Positions 44,327 to 55,393 of a stretch of DNA of 64,000 nt are shown one piece after another. Source of the DNA: Polytolypa hystricis UAMH7299 (lineage: Eukaryota; Ascomycota; Eurotiomycetes; Onygenales). The notes under the pieces were generated by a model. It had not been told where the DNA came from. It saw only the letters and a program-made list of their open reading frames with translations, and did no database searches. The stretch is taken from positions 62,001 through 126,000 of the forward strand of contig PDNA01000065.1 of assembly GCA_002573605.1 (NCBI GenBank), given 5' to 3'. The first letter of the stretch is position 1. Each line of letters opens with the position of its first letter. The translations under genes were made by a program, and so were the position numbers.

Positions 44327-46896
44327 TTTTTCCCTTCACCTCTTTTTTATTTTATCTACTTTACGTCAGTGGTGTGTGGCATGGAGTTGGAACGTGGCGC
44401 GCATTCGGAGGCGCTTTTTTCTAGACACTTGGTTTTTTGACGCCTTTTAAGACCGTTCATGAATGAGATGAGCTTTGTTTTTCTCTCTCCTAGCGCGATA
44501 GAAGTTAGTTTCACAATATATCTAGAGTACAATTATCTATACATATCCAGTGTTGACTTTTTCTCAGCTTAATTTCTAAAAGCTTTCTCCTGCACATCTC
44601 GACACTCTGGCGCTTCTCATCCAAGCTAGAGTCAATTGTTGATTGAGAATATACACTGGTAGATCCGATCTAGGAAGACGAAGGGTTTATTCCTCAGCGC
44701 GTGAGAATAACCATCTACAAGTTATAGCTCTCGGCTAACCCCCTAGTAGTATAATCATTCAGGGGCGGCCGCGCATACTAGATAGCAGGCCCATGTCTTC
44801 ATCTGAATAAAGTCGGATCAGGAATCAAGCTCGGACATTCCTCTCCGTTGCCGCCGTAAAGAGCAATTTATACGTATATGTATGCCCTTGTTGTACCTGA
44901 AGAATGCATATTATGGAATGCATAAGACTGCTCTTTGCCATCCAACCCCGCAGTCATAGAACCCCATTGGTATACAAAGACCTAGGATGATTAGCTAGCT
45001 CTTTATGATGCTATGTGTGTCAGTAGTCAGCAAGCTAGTAACTATTCCAGTCCTATATGCAGGTCAACAGTTGAGATTTGATTTCTACCTTCATAGCGCT
45101 CGGGCACCTCTATCGGTGCTAGATGCCAATATGGAACCCGAAACCCGCCCCGACGTAGCACTAAAGCCATACACCATCATCCCTTCCACGTCCAAATAAC
45201 AGTCTTCTGCCATCCGCCTTTCCTTCCTATCGCCCACATTCCCACAGCTAAAGTCGCCCGCTTTCCATTTCGGCCAGACGAGTAGTAGCGGCTAGATAGT
45301 ATAATAACAAGGACACTTTCTGCAAATGTCGACGCTGCAAATAAAGGTTTCGCATCAGTCAGTTACGAAGAATCCGCACAAAAAAAGAGGTATAGCAGGA
45401 TAAAGTAGTTTCCTCAATAAATGAGCGTTCATTCCGCACCAAGTATTCTTGTCCGACTCAGCTCTGCTGTGTTTCTCGAGAAGGCTGACGTTTGAGTCTT
45501 CAAGCAAAGGCCGAGATGGCAGCAGCTTCTTGAGTGTCTCGAGGAGCATGTCGAGGGTCATGGATGGTTTGAAGTTGCTCTATGGGAATAGCGACTAGAT
45601 ACCAGCACAGCGGCAGCGACAACCAGAGTAGAGAATCTCATTTTAGCTCTCCGTGTAGAAGGCAGACTTGCAATTCTCCTGCTGAAGTTATCTTTCAATT
45701 GACGGCGAACGATAACAACTAGAACAGCTAGTGAGGAACTGGAGAGATTTGGTGAGCTTTTTATTGGGAAAATTGCTCTGCTTTGAATGGGATGCCACTT
45801 TATATGTTGCCATGTGAAGTGCATTTTTTAGTACCACGGCGTCATTTGCGTTTCCTAGTGGTGGTATACTACGGTTAGAGCTATAGCGCGAAGGAAATAC
45901 ACGTCTCCATCACCCTCACTGCCTGTGCTAGAAGACAATGCTTTGCGAGACAGCACAAAGGTGGCTGATCCTCGATATTTCCGCAACCTCGCGGGGACCT
46001 AGGGGCATAATACTAGAAAAGGGCTGAGTCTTATTTTCCCTTTGGCAGCGTGCCGCCATGGCCTAAATGCAGCCGTCCACAGGCCCTATGGAAGGGCTTT
46101 GGTCACAATTCTCCAGAGCAACAATGACCATCAGAGCCCTTTTTTATATCCAAAAGAATGTAACATTTGCGAGCATATATGTCGATACTAACATCCCAGA
46201 GCCACTTTCAAGTTGGCACGAGCTTAGTAAATTCAATGTGCGGTGGGTTTTCCCAGCGTAATGTCCAAAGCTGAAGGTATTTAACAAGAGGCCATCTCTC
46301 TGCTTCAACAGTGACGACACTCAGAGAGCAGGTTTCAATGTTGTTCTTGGGCCTAGAGCCACGCTAAACGCTATTTGAGGATGGCTTGGCAGTCTTACCT
46401 AGTCGGGTAATACTCTCGCAACCGGGCCCAAGCGGCTCGGCCAAACATCATGATCTATCCGCTCCTTGTGTCATTGACGTGTGAAGGAGTCCAGGATGGC
46501 AGAGAAGAACGGAGATATCGAAGATAAGGCATATCTTCCGTGAGTTCAACCTAGAGGCAGGGTTACTATTGCCATTCCTCTACAACCGTGATGTTCTGGC
46601 GGCCTGAAAAAGGGCTAGGCGCTGCATCTACCAGTGCAGGATACATACTATGGAGTATGCTGTTTGGCTGTTACGTCCGACTTAACTCCTCAAAGTCTGG
46701 CGTATACACACGGGGCATAATGGCAAATTCAAGTATAAATACGTACTTGAGTCTCCCTGCTTCTTGTGCTAATTCAATCTCACTTCATCCAAACCCTTGA
46801 ATGCCTCTTCGCCCGAATTGCTCAACTCCCTAAATAATCAAAATAAAGTCATTCTCCAAAGGAAAACAAAGCTACAACATCAGCCACCCGATCCCA
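44327..46896. other. Gene-poor region; possible broken small secreted protein
   Basis: No intact gene is supported. On the minus strand at about 45642 an ATG opens MRFSTLVVAAAVLV, a good signal-peptide-like start. The frame stops after 27 codons, while a neighbouring frame continues for 68 codons (45355-45561), as if a frameshift had occurred. Other frames look random. Confidence 0.3.
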
Positions 46897-47773
46897 ATGG
46901 CCTCACCAAACGCAAAGGTTGTGCTCGTCACCGGCGCTAATTCGGACATCGGCTATGAGACCGTCAAGGCCCTTCTTGAGTCAGACAAGCCGCATCACGT
47001 TATTCTCTGCAGTCGTGATGTTGAAAAGGGAAACATAGCCATGGAGCAGCTGCTCAAGGAATGTCCTAATGTTACCAACACCGTGGAACTCCTGCAGCTT
47101 GACGTCACGAGCGATGAGTCGATTGAGAAGGCCTATGAGAATGTTAAGAGCAGCCCAGGACGCCTTGATGTGCTTGTTAACAATGCTGGTATGAACAAGC
47201 TCCCGCTTCTTATATTTCGCGTGTTATATATATAGAACTAACCCGCTTCTAGGCGCAACCTTCGACTTAATGCTTGTGGGCGGCACAATATCCTTACGCG
47301 ACTGCTTCAACAAAGCCTACGACGCCAACGTGACAGGTGCCCACGTCATGTCCTACACCTTCATCCCTCTACTCCTCAAATCCACCGACCCACGCCTTAT
47401 CTTTGTCGCGGGTCTTTCTCAGATCACCCAAGCGGCGGAGAAATACTTCCCCACCCCCGATCTCCCCGCCGGCTGGCCCAAGGAGATTTCGTTTGAGACG
47501 ATTGGATACCGCTGCAGCAAGAATGCGCTTAATATGTTGATGCTGGATTGGAACCATAAGCTCAAGGCTGATGGTGTGAAGGTTTGGGGTGTCGCCCCGG
47601 GATTCCTCCGCACGAACCTGGGTGGCGGGAGCACGACGTTGAAGGATATGCCTGAGCTTCAGAGCGCTGGACATCCGCGTGAGGGTGGTGCTGTTTTGAA
47701 GAGCGTGGTTGAGGGCGAAAGGGATGCTGATGTTGGTAAGATTGTGGCTAAGAGTGGAATTTTGCCGTGGTAA
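46897..47773 (+). CDS. Short-chain dehydrogenase/reductase
   Basis: Predicted 270 aa in two exons: 46897-47188 and 47253-47773. The junction completes NNAGATFDL. A classical SDR: cofactor motif TGANSDIG (about 13-20), an Arg after beta-2 (CSRDVEKG), suggesting NADP(H), LDVTSDES, the NNAG structural motif and the catalytic YRCSK (Y-x3-K) followed by NALNML. The usual catalytic serine region reads FVAGLSQIT. PGFLRTNL follows beta-6. The substrate is unknown. Related fungal SDRs occur both in general metabolism and in secondary-metabolite clusters. Confidence 0.9.
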
Positions 47774-49963
47774 GGGGTCGAGGATATATAGGAATGTGGG
47801 TATGTGAATTGAGGAATATTCGAGATTCCCACGATATGGCTTTAATCCTAGTGCCATTTTAATTTCATGATTTTAATTTTGATCAATCTTTTCGATTGCT
47901 ATACGGTGCTTTTCTTTTCTTTCTTTTTACCAGAAGGTCAGAATACAGATCCTACAGTCCATCCATACAATAAGCTCTGTATCGCTGGCTTGGGAGAATA
48001 TCCCGTGAAACCCAATTATAGGGGATCACTAACTAGCAGTTAGGCAATACTCGTAGAGATTTAAATACCTGGATAGCATGTAGATTTTTCTAGAAAGAGA
48101 ACCTTAAAAGTAAGGAATACGTATCTATCATTCATGTATTGAGGCCGACCATGGGAAAGCTGGAGACTTCAAAAGATTCACGTCTTGCATCCCAGTTTCG
48201 CAAGACCATTATTTAGTACTCAGGCTCAATAGGGGTCAAACTATTTTCCTCCACATGTGCTATGATTAGTACCACCATCCTATGACCTTCTTCTTTCCGT
48301 ATTGTTATCGAAATGCAGTGCTGGAGAAAGAAAGCTAAACAGAATCTTGGTTCCGCACGCCACATCTCTTCTTCTTTTTCTAGTGTAATCGAGATCTTAT
48401 TACCGTCTCCTCAGCCATAATCTATATTAAATTCTCCCCCTCAAGGTGTATATATGGTTGAGTTCTTCGGAACTCAGTCTTTCCCCTGTTGCTCTGGCGA
48501 GTGTAAGCTGAGTTCAAGCCTTCTCTCTATACCTTTCTGGGGTACTGTGTTGCAATGCCTCGATTCGCCCTCCTCACCGGATGCTTACCCCCCTGAAATA
48601 AATAGGGTAATACACCGTTATATTCCTAGGTATTCGATGTATGTGTCGATGCGGAGTGGTGACAAAGATATAATCCATCAGCCTGGTTCTTTTTTCTCCT
48701 TTCTATATGCTAAATTTGCTCTACCGGATGGTTCAAATTCTGATAACTATATAATATATATATATACATAGTATATTTTACTACCTGTTAGAGTATGGCC
48801 CTTTTATAGAATTCTACTCCGTATGTGCGTTTTACTTGCTTGCCAGAAAGGATATATACACTTTGGATTTTAGAAAGCTAACTACGTCATCAAAGAGAAG
48901 CTACATTTCTGGGCATAAATTTAGAAAGACAAAATGATTTGATTTGATTTATTTACCCCACTCCTTTGGTGCCAAGCACATGTTGGCAAATTCTTAGTCT
49001 TTTTGGATTTTTCTATGTTTGTTATTTAACATCAATTGGTTGCTCTGATGCCAATATATTGAAGTGTAAGCTGTTGGCTGATACCTACAGTTTATATATC
49101 CATACATCTCAGTCTTATTCATGACCTACAAAATATGTACTAGAAATATGGATATTAGCATGAAGCCTAGAATTTAGCGAAAATAATGATTAATTTTTTG
49201 GTGGTGTTGAATCTAGCGGAGAAAAGGAGGCTTACCACCTGACAGTAATAATTCTTGACCCCTTACGCTAGAGTAGATTGGTCTCACAAACATTGAAGGT
49301 CCCTTGGCGCAGAATCTGTGCCATCCAAGAAGAGCACAATATTTGATAATCATGACATGAGGATGGCTCTGATTTCTATCTACATATCCATCGTACATAA
49401 CCAACTCTTTGGTCGTTTTAGTTAATATAGTTCAAGCTCATTAATTTCCTGCTGTTGTCTTGTGCCATTGGTCGTCTGTGTATTGTCGCCCCGCAGTGGC
49501 TGGAGCCTGAACTATCCAAGATTCGTTCGCGTTGCTTCCACTCGTGACCCCTGTTTCCGCCGTGAGACGTCTGCTCTCCAACCATCCTGAATCGCAATCA
49601 GACAAGGCATCGGCCAAGAATCAAACGAATAAACCCCCAGACCGGCAGCGATGACTCGGTTGTCTAGGCTCAACGAGTTCTGCCAATAGCCTCATCGTCC
49701 ACGACTCAAAAGTTCAGCAGTCTCGGTCCCTGGGCATATCCTTTTGTCGGGCATCAACCCTCAAAATATTTATCAACTGCCTTTCTCTCGCCCGTCGCGC
49801 AGCGCGCCTTGCTCTCCTAGTTACAATAATCACATATGGCAGAGGTTCTCCAGGGCGCAAAGGGTCCTTAATCTCGGAGACTTTACCGGTCGTCTTCGGC
49901 TTCTCACAGATAGGCACTGTCAACCTGCAGTCCACTAGCCAGCACAGCTTCAACGTCTTAACT
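47774..49963. other. Gene-poor AT-rich region
   Basis: About 2.2 kb with no supportable gene. Frames at 48454-48771, 49213-49404 and 49714-49953 have no motif. A TATATATA tract lies at about 48752-48766. Confidence 0.4.
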
Positions 49964-50190
49964 ATGTCTCAGGAAACCAAGGTACATTAGATCCACCAGA
50001 TATTATTTTAAATTGAAGCTTATTCAAATACAATCAGACTGGAACGGCTGCTCTTGCTGGAGAATTCGAAGACATAAAGAGTGCTTACGAATTTGAAGTC
50101 GTGAATTACGAAAGATCGATTACTGGAAACGGCATGTCCATCATGGCCTATCATCCTGATTCGAGGAACATCTCAATCTGGGACTACTGA
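49964..50190 (+). CDS. Small open frame of unknown function, possibly truncated
   Basis: A two-exon reading (49964-49981 and 50038-50190, 56-nt intron with GTACAT donor and CAG acceptor) gives 56 aa, MSQETK-TGTAALAGEFEDIKS and onward, ending ISIWDY. The composition looks coding. After the TGA the same frame stays open for 39 more codons, so the stop may be a nonsense mutation in a longer former gene. No family was recognised. Confidence 0.3.
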
Positions 50191-50630
50191 AATGAAGACA
50201 TGACTGGAGTTGTACCTGCTGGGTATCATGTTCGTGTCATACACGCCCGTGTGGAATTTACCAGATCGTTTTTCATCCTGAACTCGTCGATCAGCCGAAG
50301 TCCGACTTGATGTCCAAGCCTGAAGGTGAAGCTGATATCTTCGCTCGCGCTGTGAGGAACTAATGCATTCATGCAGTCCGTCGTTGGTCCGCCTCTATTT
50401 CGCTCCCATTTCCATTGCTTGCTCAGTTGTATTGCCTCATATATAGGAGCACCCACGAGTTCTATGAGACTAATAGGTACTCCGGAGCACCTATACTCAA
50501 TTACTGTACTGTACATAGTTAGCGGTGCGTTCTGTACCCATAGCAATGTTCTTATATCTGCCTGACTGTGCAGATATGATGGAATGCGGTTCGGTATCAT
50601 GTTGGACATTGGTTATGTAAGGTATTAATA
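50191..50630. other. Flank between small frame and transposon
   Basis: No gene. A possible continuation of the broken small frame lies at 50191-50310. A minus-strand frame at 50226-50609 overlaps it without motif. Confidence 0.4.
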
Positions 50631-50690
50631 ACGTATTTCACCACGAACTTGATCACACCACGAACTTGATCAGCCACCCATGTGATATAG
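50631..50690 (+). repeat. Left terminal inverted repeat with internal duplication
   Basis: The word CACGAACTTGATCA occurs twice in tandem. It is matched in inverted order at the right end. Confidence 0.75.
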
Positions 50691-53390
50691 TATAGTTTAA
50701 TGAGCACCAATCAAAATAATACAGCTTTAACCTTTATATACTCATATATTCAGCAATTATAAATGCAAATTACCTTATTTTAGCTGTTTCAGCTGTTCAA
50801 AATCAGAAACTAAGCCAGCAAAATACTGCCAGACTGTACAATGTTCTTTATTTAAGTTTAAATAATTATATACTGAGCTGTACAAACAAGACTGCAGTAA
50901 ATATTAAGAAGTACAAGCTATTATCTTCTGAAAAAGCTGCTCTCATGCAGTGGATTATTTTTATTGACAGATACAGCTTTCCTCCCTGACCTTCTACTGT
51001 ACAAAACATGGTAAATCTCTTTCTTAAGAAACAAGAAAATGAAAACCCTGAATCTATTAGATTCAATTAAATAATATATTTTATTAAGCAGTATAAGAAA
51101 ATCAATTTCAAAATTATATAAAAATTCAACTATAAATATACTCTTTATAAAAGCTTAACAGTTATATAATAGTAGTTCTAACTTGTACAAGATATTATTA
51201 AGAAATACAGTATTCTACTGGACAATATATACAATATAGATAAAACTGAATTTGTAATAGAAATAATTGTAATCTGTATAATTATAACTAGCTCTGAATA
51301 AAGAAATTGTCTGAGATTATTACAGCTTGGAAGTAGAGAATAAATAACTGCAGTAAATAGAATTAATACTATAGAATAAACTTTAGATTCTATAATTATA
51401 TTTAAAGAAAAGATAACTTTATTATATAAGAACCAGGTTGACCTGCTATTTACCTGAATTATAAAGAATAATCAAAATAGATAGATCAATAACAAGTTTA
51501 AACTGTTTTAAATTAAGAAGGTTTTTAACAGGCAAACTCAGCTCTATACAAAGGAATAATATTGATTATTTATTATAAACAGTTATAAAAGTCATACTAC
51601 TCTAGAATTTAATATTTATTATATAGAGAATTAAATTATTCTTCTATATATATCTTCTCATTTCTCTTATATTTTACAGCTTTTAGATATGAGCTGTTTC
51701 AGTTTTCTAAAGTATTTATATAGACAGAAGGTTGAGAGTCAAATATAATATAGAATCAATTATATAAATAAGCTAGATTTTCTGGCTTTATATAAAGATA
51801 CTTATTTTAAAATCTTTACAAAGTAAATTATACAGAGTAGATTTAAAGCTACTGGACTGGTTCTATACAATTCTTAAATAGTTTTATCAAGACTTTAATT
51901 TTCTATTTCTTCTTTATCTACTACTTTACACAGCTCTGAAAGCTTCTGGATAAAAATATTTAAAAATATTGTAAAGATATAAAAACAAGTAATACAGTTT
52001 TAAAATTAAATATAATATTGTATAGAGTCTCTTTTAAATCTAATTAATTAATTTCTGAATAAGCTCTTTCTTAACTATGAGAAAGTTCTAGTTAAAAATA
52101 TTCTTTTTATATAAGAAAATATAGAGCTTAGATCTGCAAATGAGAAACAGTTACAGCAAAGAAAAAGAAAAAATATATATATTTCTTATAGAAATACAGC
52201 TCAGTATATATAAATAGATAAAGAAAATATACAGGAGTAAAGAAATAATAAGGATTTTATATAGATAGCTGATAGGAACTCTATATAAGAAAATACTGGG
52301 AATTCTATATAGATAGCTGCTGAGAACTCTGTACAAAGAAATAAAAAGGATTTAATAATTGATATAAATAATTCTGTATATAAAAATTGAGTTTTTAAAT
52401 ACTGTAGTATATACAGGGCTCTTGAATATACTGCTTATATATACCTACACTGTAATTAGCTCTGTACAGAGTATTCTTGTATATAGTTACCAGATAACTG
52501 CAGTAAATAATATAATTTACTGTATTTAAAATTCTATAATCTTTTTCTCTTTTTTCTTTTTTTCTTTTTTTCTTCTTCTTCTCTCTTTCAATATACTATT
52601 ATATTTATTATATATATATAATATACAAAGCTCAGATAAGTTGATTTACTAGTAAGATATAAAGCTAATTATTATTTATACAATAGATTTCTTATATTTC
52701 TCAGTCTCACTGGCTTCTAAGAGCTCTATTATACTCTTTTTATAGCTGGTCAACAGCTTAATCTCTTTGCTTATAGTTCATAGGCTAGGGCAGTTCTGGC
52801 CCTTTTAAAACAGGATATTTTGTTTGTACACAGTACTATAAATAAGTATCAGATTTTAAGCTACTGGCCTTTATATATAAATACTATTCTTATTCAATCT
52901 CAGGGATGACTGAAGATATAGGCCTGCATTACTTGCTGCAGTGATTCAGATCTTTATCTATTCTCAGAGTATTGCTGGCTACCAGGCCACTTTGGCAGAG
53001 TATGTGGTAACTGTAAATAGCATGATCATACCAGCTGCTGCTCTATACAAGACAGTGAGAGTGCAGTGAAGGTAATTGAAATTGTTGACTCAGATAATAA
53101 GAATAAGAATAGATATCTGAGAACCTTAATAATAGATAATTCAATACTATCTTTTGCAATTGTTATTGACTAGTTTCTGGTATATACAATCTCTTTTTCT
53201 CTTGTCTTTTCTTCTTTCCAGGATAGGAAGAGCTAGGTAAGTATAATTTTATTTACTCCAGTTGTACAGAGTCTGTATACAACACCTAGACAAGACTTGC
53301 ATCTCTACATTGGTGTCTAGAACTAGTAGTCATATATATATATATTATATATTTGGTGAAGCCAAGCAAGCCAGGGGTTATTAGAGTTTA

Positions 53391-53528
53391 ATATCATGTG
53401 GGTGGCTGATCAAGTTTGTGGTGTGATCAAGTTCTGTGAGAGAGTTGATTGGGGGATAACTCTCTCGGGGATCCGTGGAATATACTACTAGGGGCTTAGT
53501 CACCTGACAAGTTCATGGTGAAATACAT
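53391..53528 (-). repeat. Right terminal inverted repeat, split by 74 bp
   Basis: The inner part (53391-53433) and outer 21 bp (53508-53528) are separated by 74 bp that still contain CG, unlike the element interior. Confidence 0.7.
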
Positions 53529-53530
53529 TA

Positions 53531-53767
53531 GTCATACTAGATACTGAAACTAAGTTAAGTGCATGCAATATAAAATAATAGATTCCTAATATGAACAACT
53601 GTGCATGCATGTTGATCCTGGTCATGAGCCTATGTGGGGTAGGTCGACTTACTAGTAATTCTTGCTCAGCTGCAAACTGCACTGCAGTCCCTGGAGCTTC
53701 AAGAGATCATTTCTACTTTTGTTCCACATCCGCTTCATCTTCAATCTCTACCAAATCTCACATCACA
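53531..53767. promoter_or_regulatory. Short leader between transposon end and GPI-type gene
   Basis: Only 237 bp separate the element from the chosen start. An in-frame open stretch from 53591 probably belongs to the 5' UTR. Confidence 0.4.
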
Positions 53768-54589
53768 ATGTGCAACCTTGTGGTTCCTCTGGGCTACAGC
53801 CTTATTGTCGCGTCGTTCATGCTCAATCAGATCTCCCTTGCAACAGCAGCATGCACAAACAAGACATCATGGATACAACAATCAATAGAGGCCTATCATT
53901 CTGACACCTCTAGCTCTGTGAACAAAGTAGAAAATCATGAGATCAAGACACAGCTCGACTTTATCTCCTGCCCCTCATCAGGAAATGTCAGCTGCACGCT
54001 CCCGCCTAAGACATACACCGTCACCGTAACGCCGCGATTTACCATATCCAACAATGCCTCAGTCGATGACAGTGACTGGGAATCCGTACGTGACGCGACA
54101 CGCGCCTCTCATGTCCTCGACCTCCCCGTCAACTCATCAGACAGCAAAGCCATCATCGCGTACGCGCAGGAAGTCTGGCGGCCAAGAGAGAGTTTCCGCC
54201 TCCTCGATTCGCCATTAACGTTATCGCTTACCACGAAGAACATCTCACACTATGCGAACTTGACGGTCGACCCGGGGTACAACATGACGCTGACGTACAT
54301 AACCCTCGTGGCTTCCACGTGGGTGCGCTTTGCGCAGTGTGAGAACAAGTCCATGGACGGAGCTCTGATCGGAGCCATAATGCCGTATTATGTTTTTCCT
54401 CCTACACGTATCGGGGATCGGGAGCCCACGCGAGAATTGAGGATTGCGGGAGAGTTTATAGTCGACAAGAAGTTTTTGAATGATAGCGTGCCGGATACGA
54501 AAGATGGCAGTGGCATAGGTTTGAAGGCGGGGAATGGTTGGGCAACGGCATATATTGTTTTGGGCGTTCTGGCCTTCAGCTGGTTGTGA
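53768..54589 (+). CDS. Secreted, probably GPI-anchored protein of unknown function
   Basis: 273 aa, started at the ATG before CNLVVPLGYSL because a signal peptide follows (hydrophobic to about residue 27, LATAACT). The mature part has several N-glycosylation sites (NKT, NVS, NAS, NSS, NIS, NLT, NMT, NKS, NDS) and few cysteines. It ends with small residues GNGWATA followed by the hydrophobic YIVLGVLAFSWL, the layout of a GPI-attachment signal. No catalytic motif or known family is apparent. A longer product from 53591 is possible but would bury the signal peptide. It lies right beside the transposon relic. Confidence 0.68.
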   Translation: MCNLVVPLGYSLIVASFMLNQISLATAACTNKTSWIQQSIEAYHSDTSSSVNKVENHEIKTQLDFISCPSSGNVSCTLPPKTYTVTVTPRFTISNNASVDDSDWESVRDATRASHVLDLPVNSSDSKAIIAYAQEVWRPRESFRLLDSPLTLSLTTKNISHYANLTVDPGYNMTLTYITLVASTWVRFAQCENKSMDGALIGAIMPYYVFPPTRIGDREPTRELRIAGEFIVDKKFLNDSVPDTKDGSGIGLKAGNGWATAYIVLGVLAFSWL

Positions 54590-54758
54590 GAGGGTTTGGG
54601 GTGGATTTGCGACTTGGGATAGAATCAGATAAAGTGTACTCTATAATAAGATCGATATACGATGCATCGAAAATGTAAATACAAGATTCATCATACCCCC
54701 CTCCGCACGCTCCGAACAACAAGTGAGATGATGGATAGGGTATAGTTTGAGAGCAGAA

Positions 54759-55393
54759 TTAGAAGACATCGCTATTCGTCATTTTCAAAACAAAATCAAT
54801 CGCAAAGTCCCCGATCTCTCGGACGACCTCTCGGATGACCTCTTGAAACGGTCTCTTCTGAACAAGTACCTTCCTGTGAGAAAATACTGCATCCACCACA
54901 GTCTTCCTGATAGAACTTCCTTCCGTAGAAGTTAGATATACTTCCCGGATACAATCAGGGAATGCATCAGTTATCCAATGCTGTTGTAGCCGCAGTTCAA
55001 ATTTCTTGCATGAGAGGTTTTTCAATTCCTCGATCCGAAACATGTCCGCTAGAGCATATACTCGGGGGTGTTTAAGCAGCTCAAGACCGTCACCTGCCAC
55101 TTGTTAGTCTTGTGTCTCTAGCAAAAGGGGAGCATACCTTCCGACTCAAGACATTCAGACGGTTCATCAGTATAATTCCCCGTATACATCAGTGTGCGTC
55201 TGGCGGCTGTATTGTGTAGCACACGGTATTCGCTATACCAGTTTATCCAGGCTGGATCTGTGTGCGGAAGATGTGTACGCTCCCATGACAGAACCTTATC
55301 GTCTGGACTCTCGGCGGTAAAACCGGCTATTAGAACCGCATTGGGATAGAGGAGTTTGAAGTCGTCGATGTCGGTGGTGGCTGGTTGAGGCAC
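54759..55393 (-). pseudogene. BTB/POZ-type protein, C-terminal part, probably disrupted
   Basis: The last exon (54759-55093) encodes LKHPRVYALADMFRIEELKNL and REVVREIGDFAIDFVLKM, typical of the region after a fungal BTB domain. It joins, through an intron at 55094-55137, to MYTGNYTDEPSECLESE, the usual end of the BTB fold. Upstream, an in-frame TGA and frame conflicts between 55400 and 55550 prevent a complete N-terminus. A TGA-spanning intron was tested, but its acceptors do not restore frame. It could be a pseudogene, or a short protein starting inside. Fungal BTB proteins are adaptors of unknown partners. Confidence 0.5.

Larger units (their letters stand above)
50631..53528. mobile_element. 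TIR DNA transposon relic, heavily mutated (RIP-like), 2.9 kb
   Basis: The ends are inverted repeats: ACGTATTTCACCACGAACTTG at the left (50631-50651) and, reverse-complemented at the right (53508-53528), the same with C/T differences at two CpG positions. Each end is bordered by TA (50629-50630 and 53529-53530). A second inverted segment with the GAACTTGATCA word (left to about 50690, right 53391-53433) lies inside. The interior is AT-rich and contains no CG from about 50662 to 53465, with stops in all frames, as expected after repeat-induced point mutation. TA borders and short TIRs suit the Tc1/mariner-Fot1/pogo group, but no transposase could be read. Confidence 0.75.

Noticed and set aside
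31367..50000. Secondary-metabolite gene cluster
   Set aside because: No PKS, NRPS, terpene cyclase, prenyltransferase, transporter or pathway regulator was read in any frame.
50700..53400. Tandem-looking AT-rich repeats considered as a CRISPR array or centromeric satellite
   Set aside because: There are no regular direct repeats with unique spacers. Inverted ends and CpG loss fit a mutated transposon, and CRISPR is not expected in a fungal nucleus.
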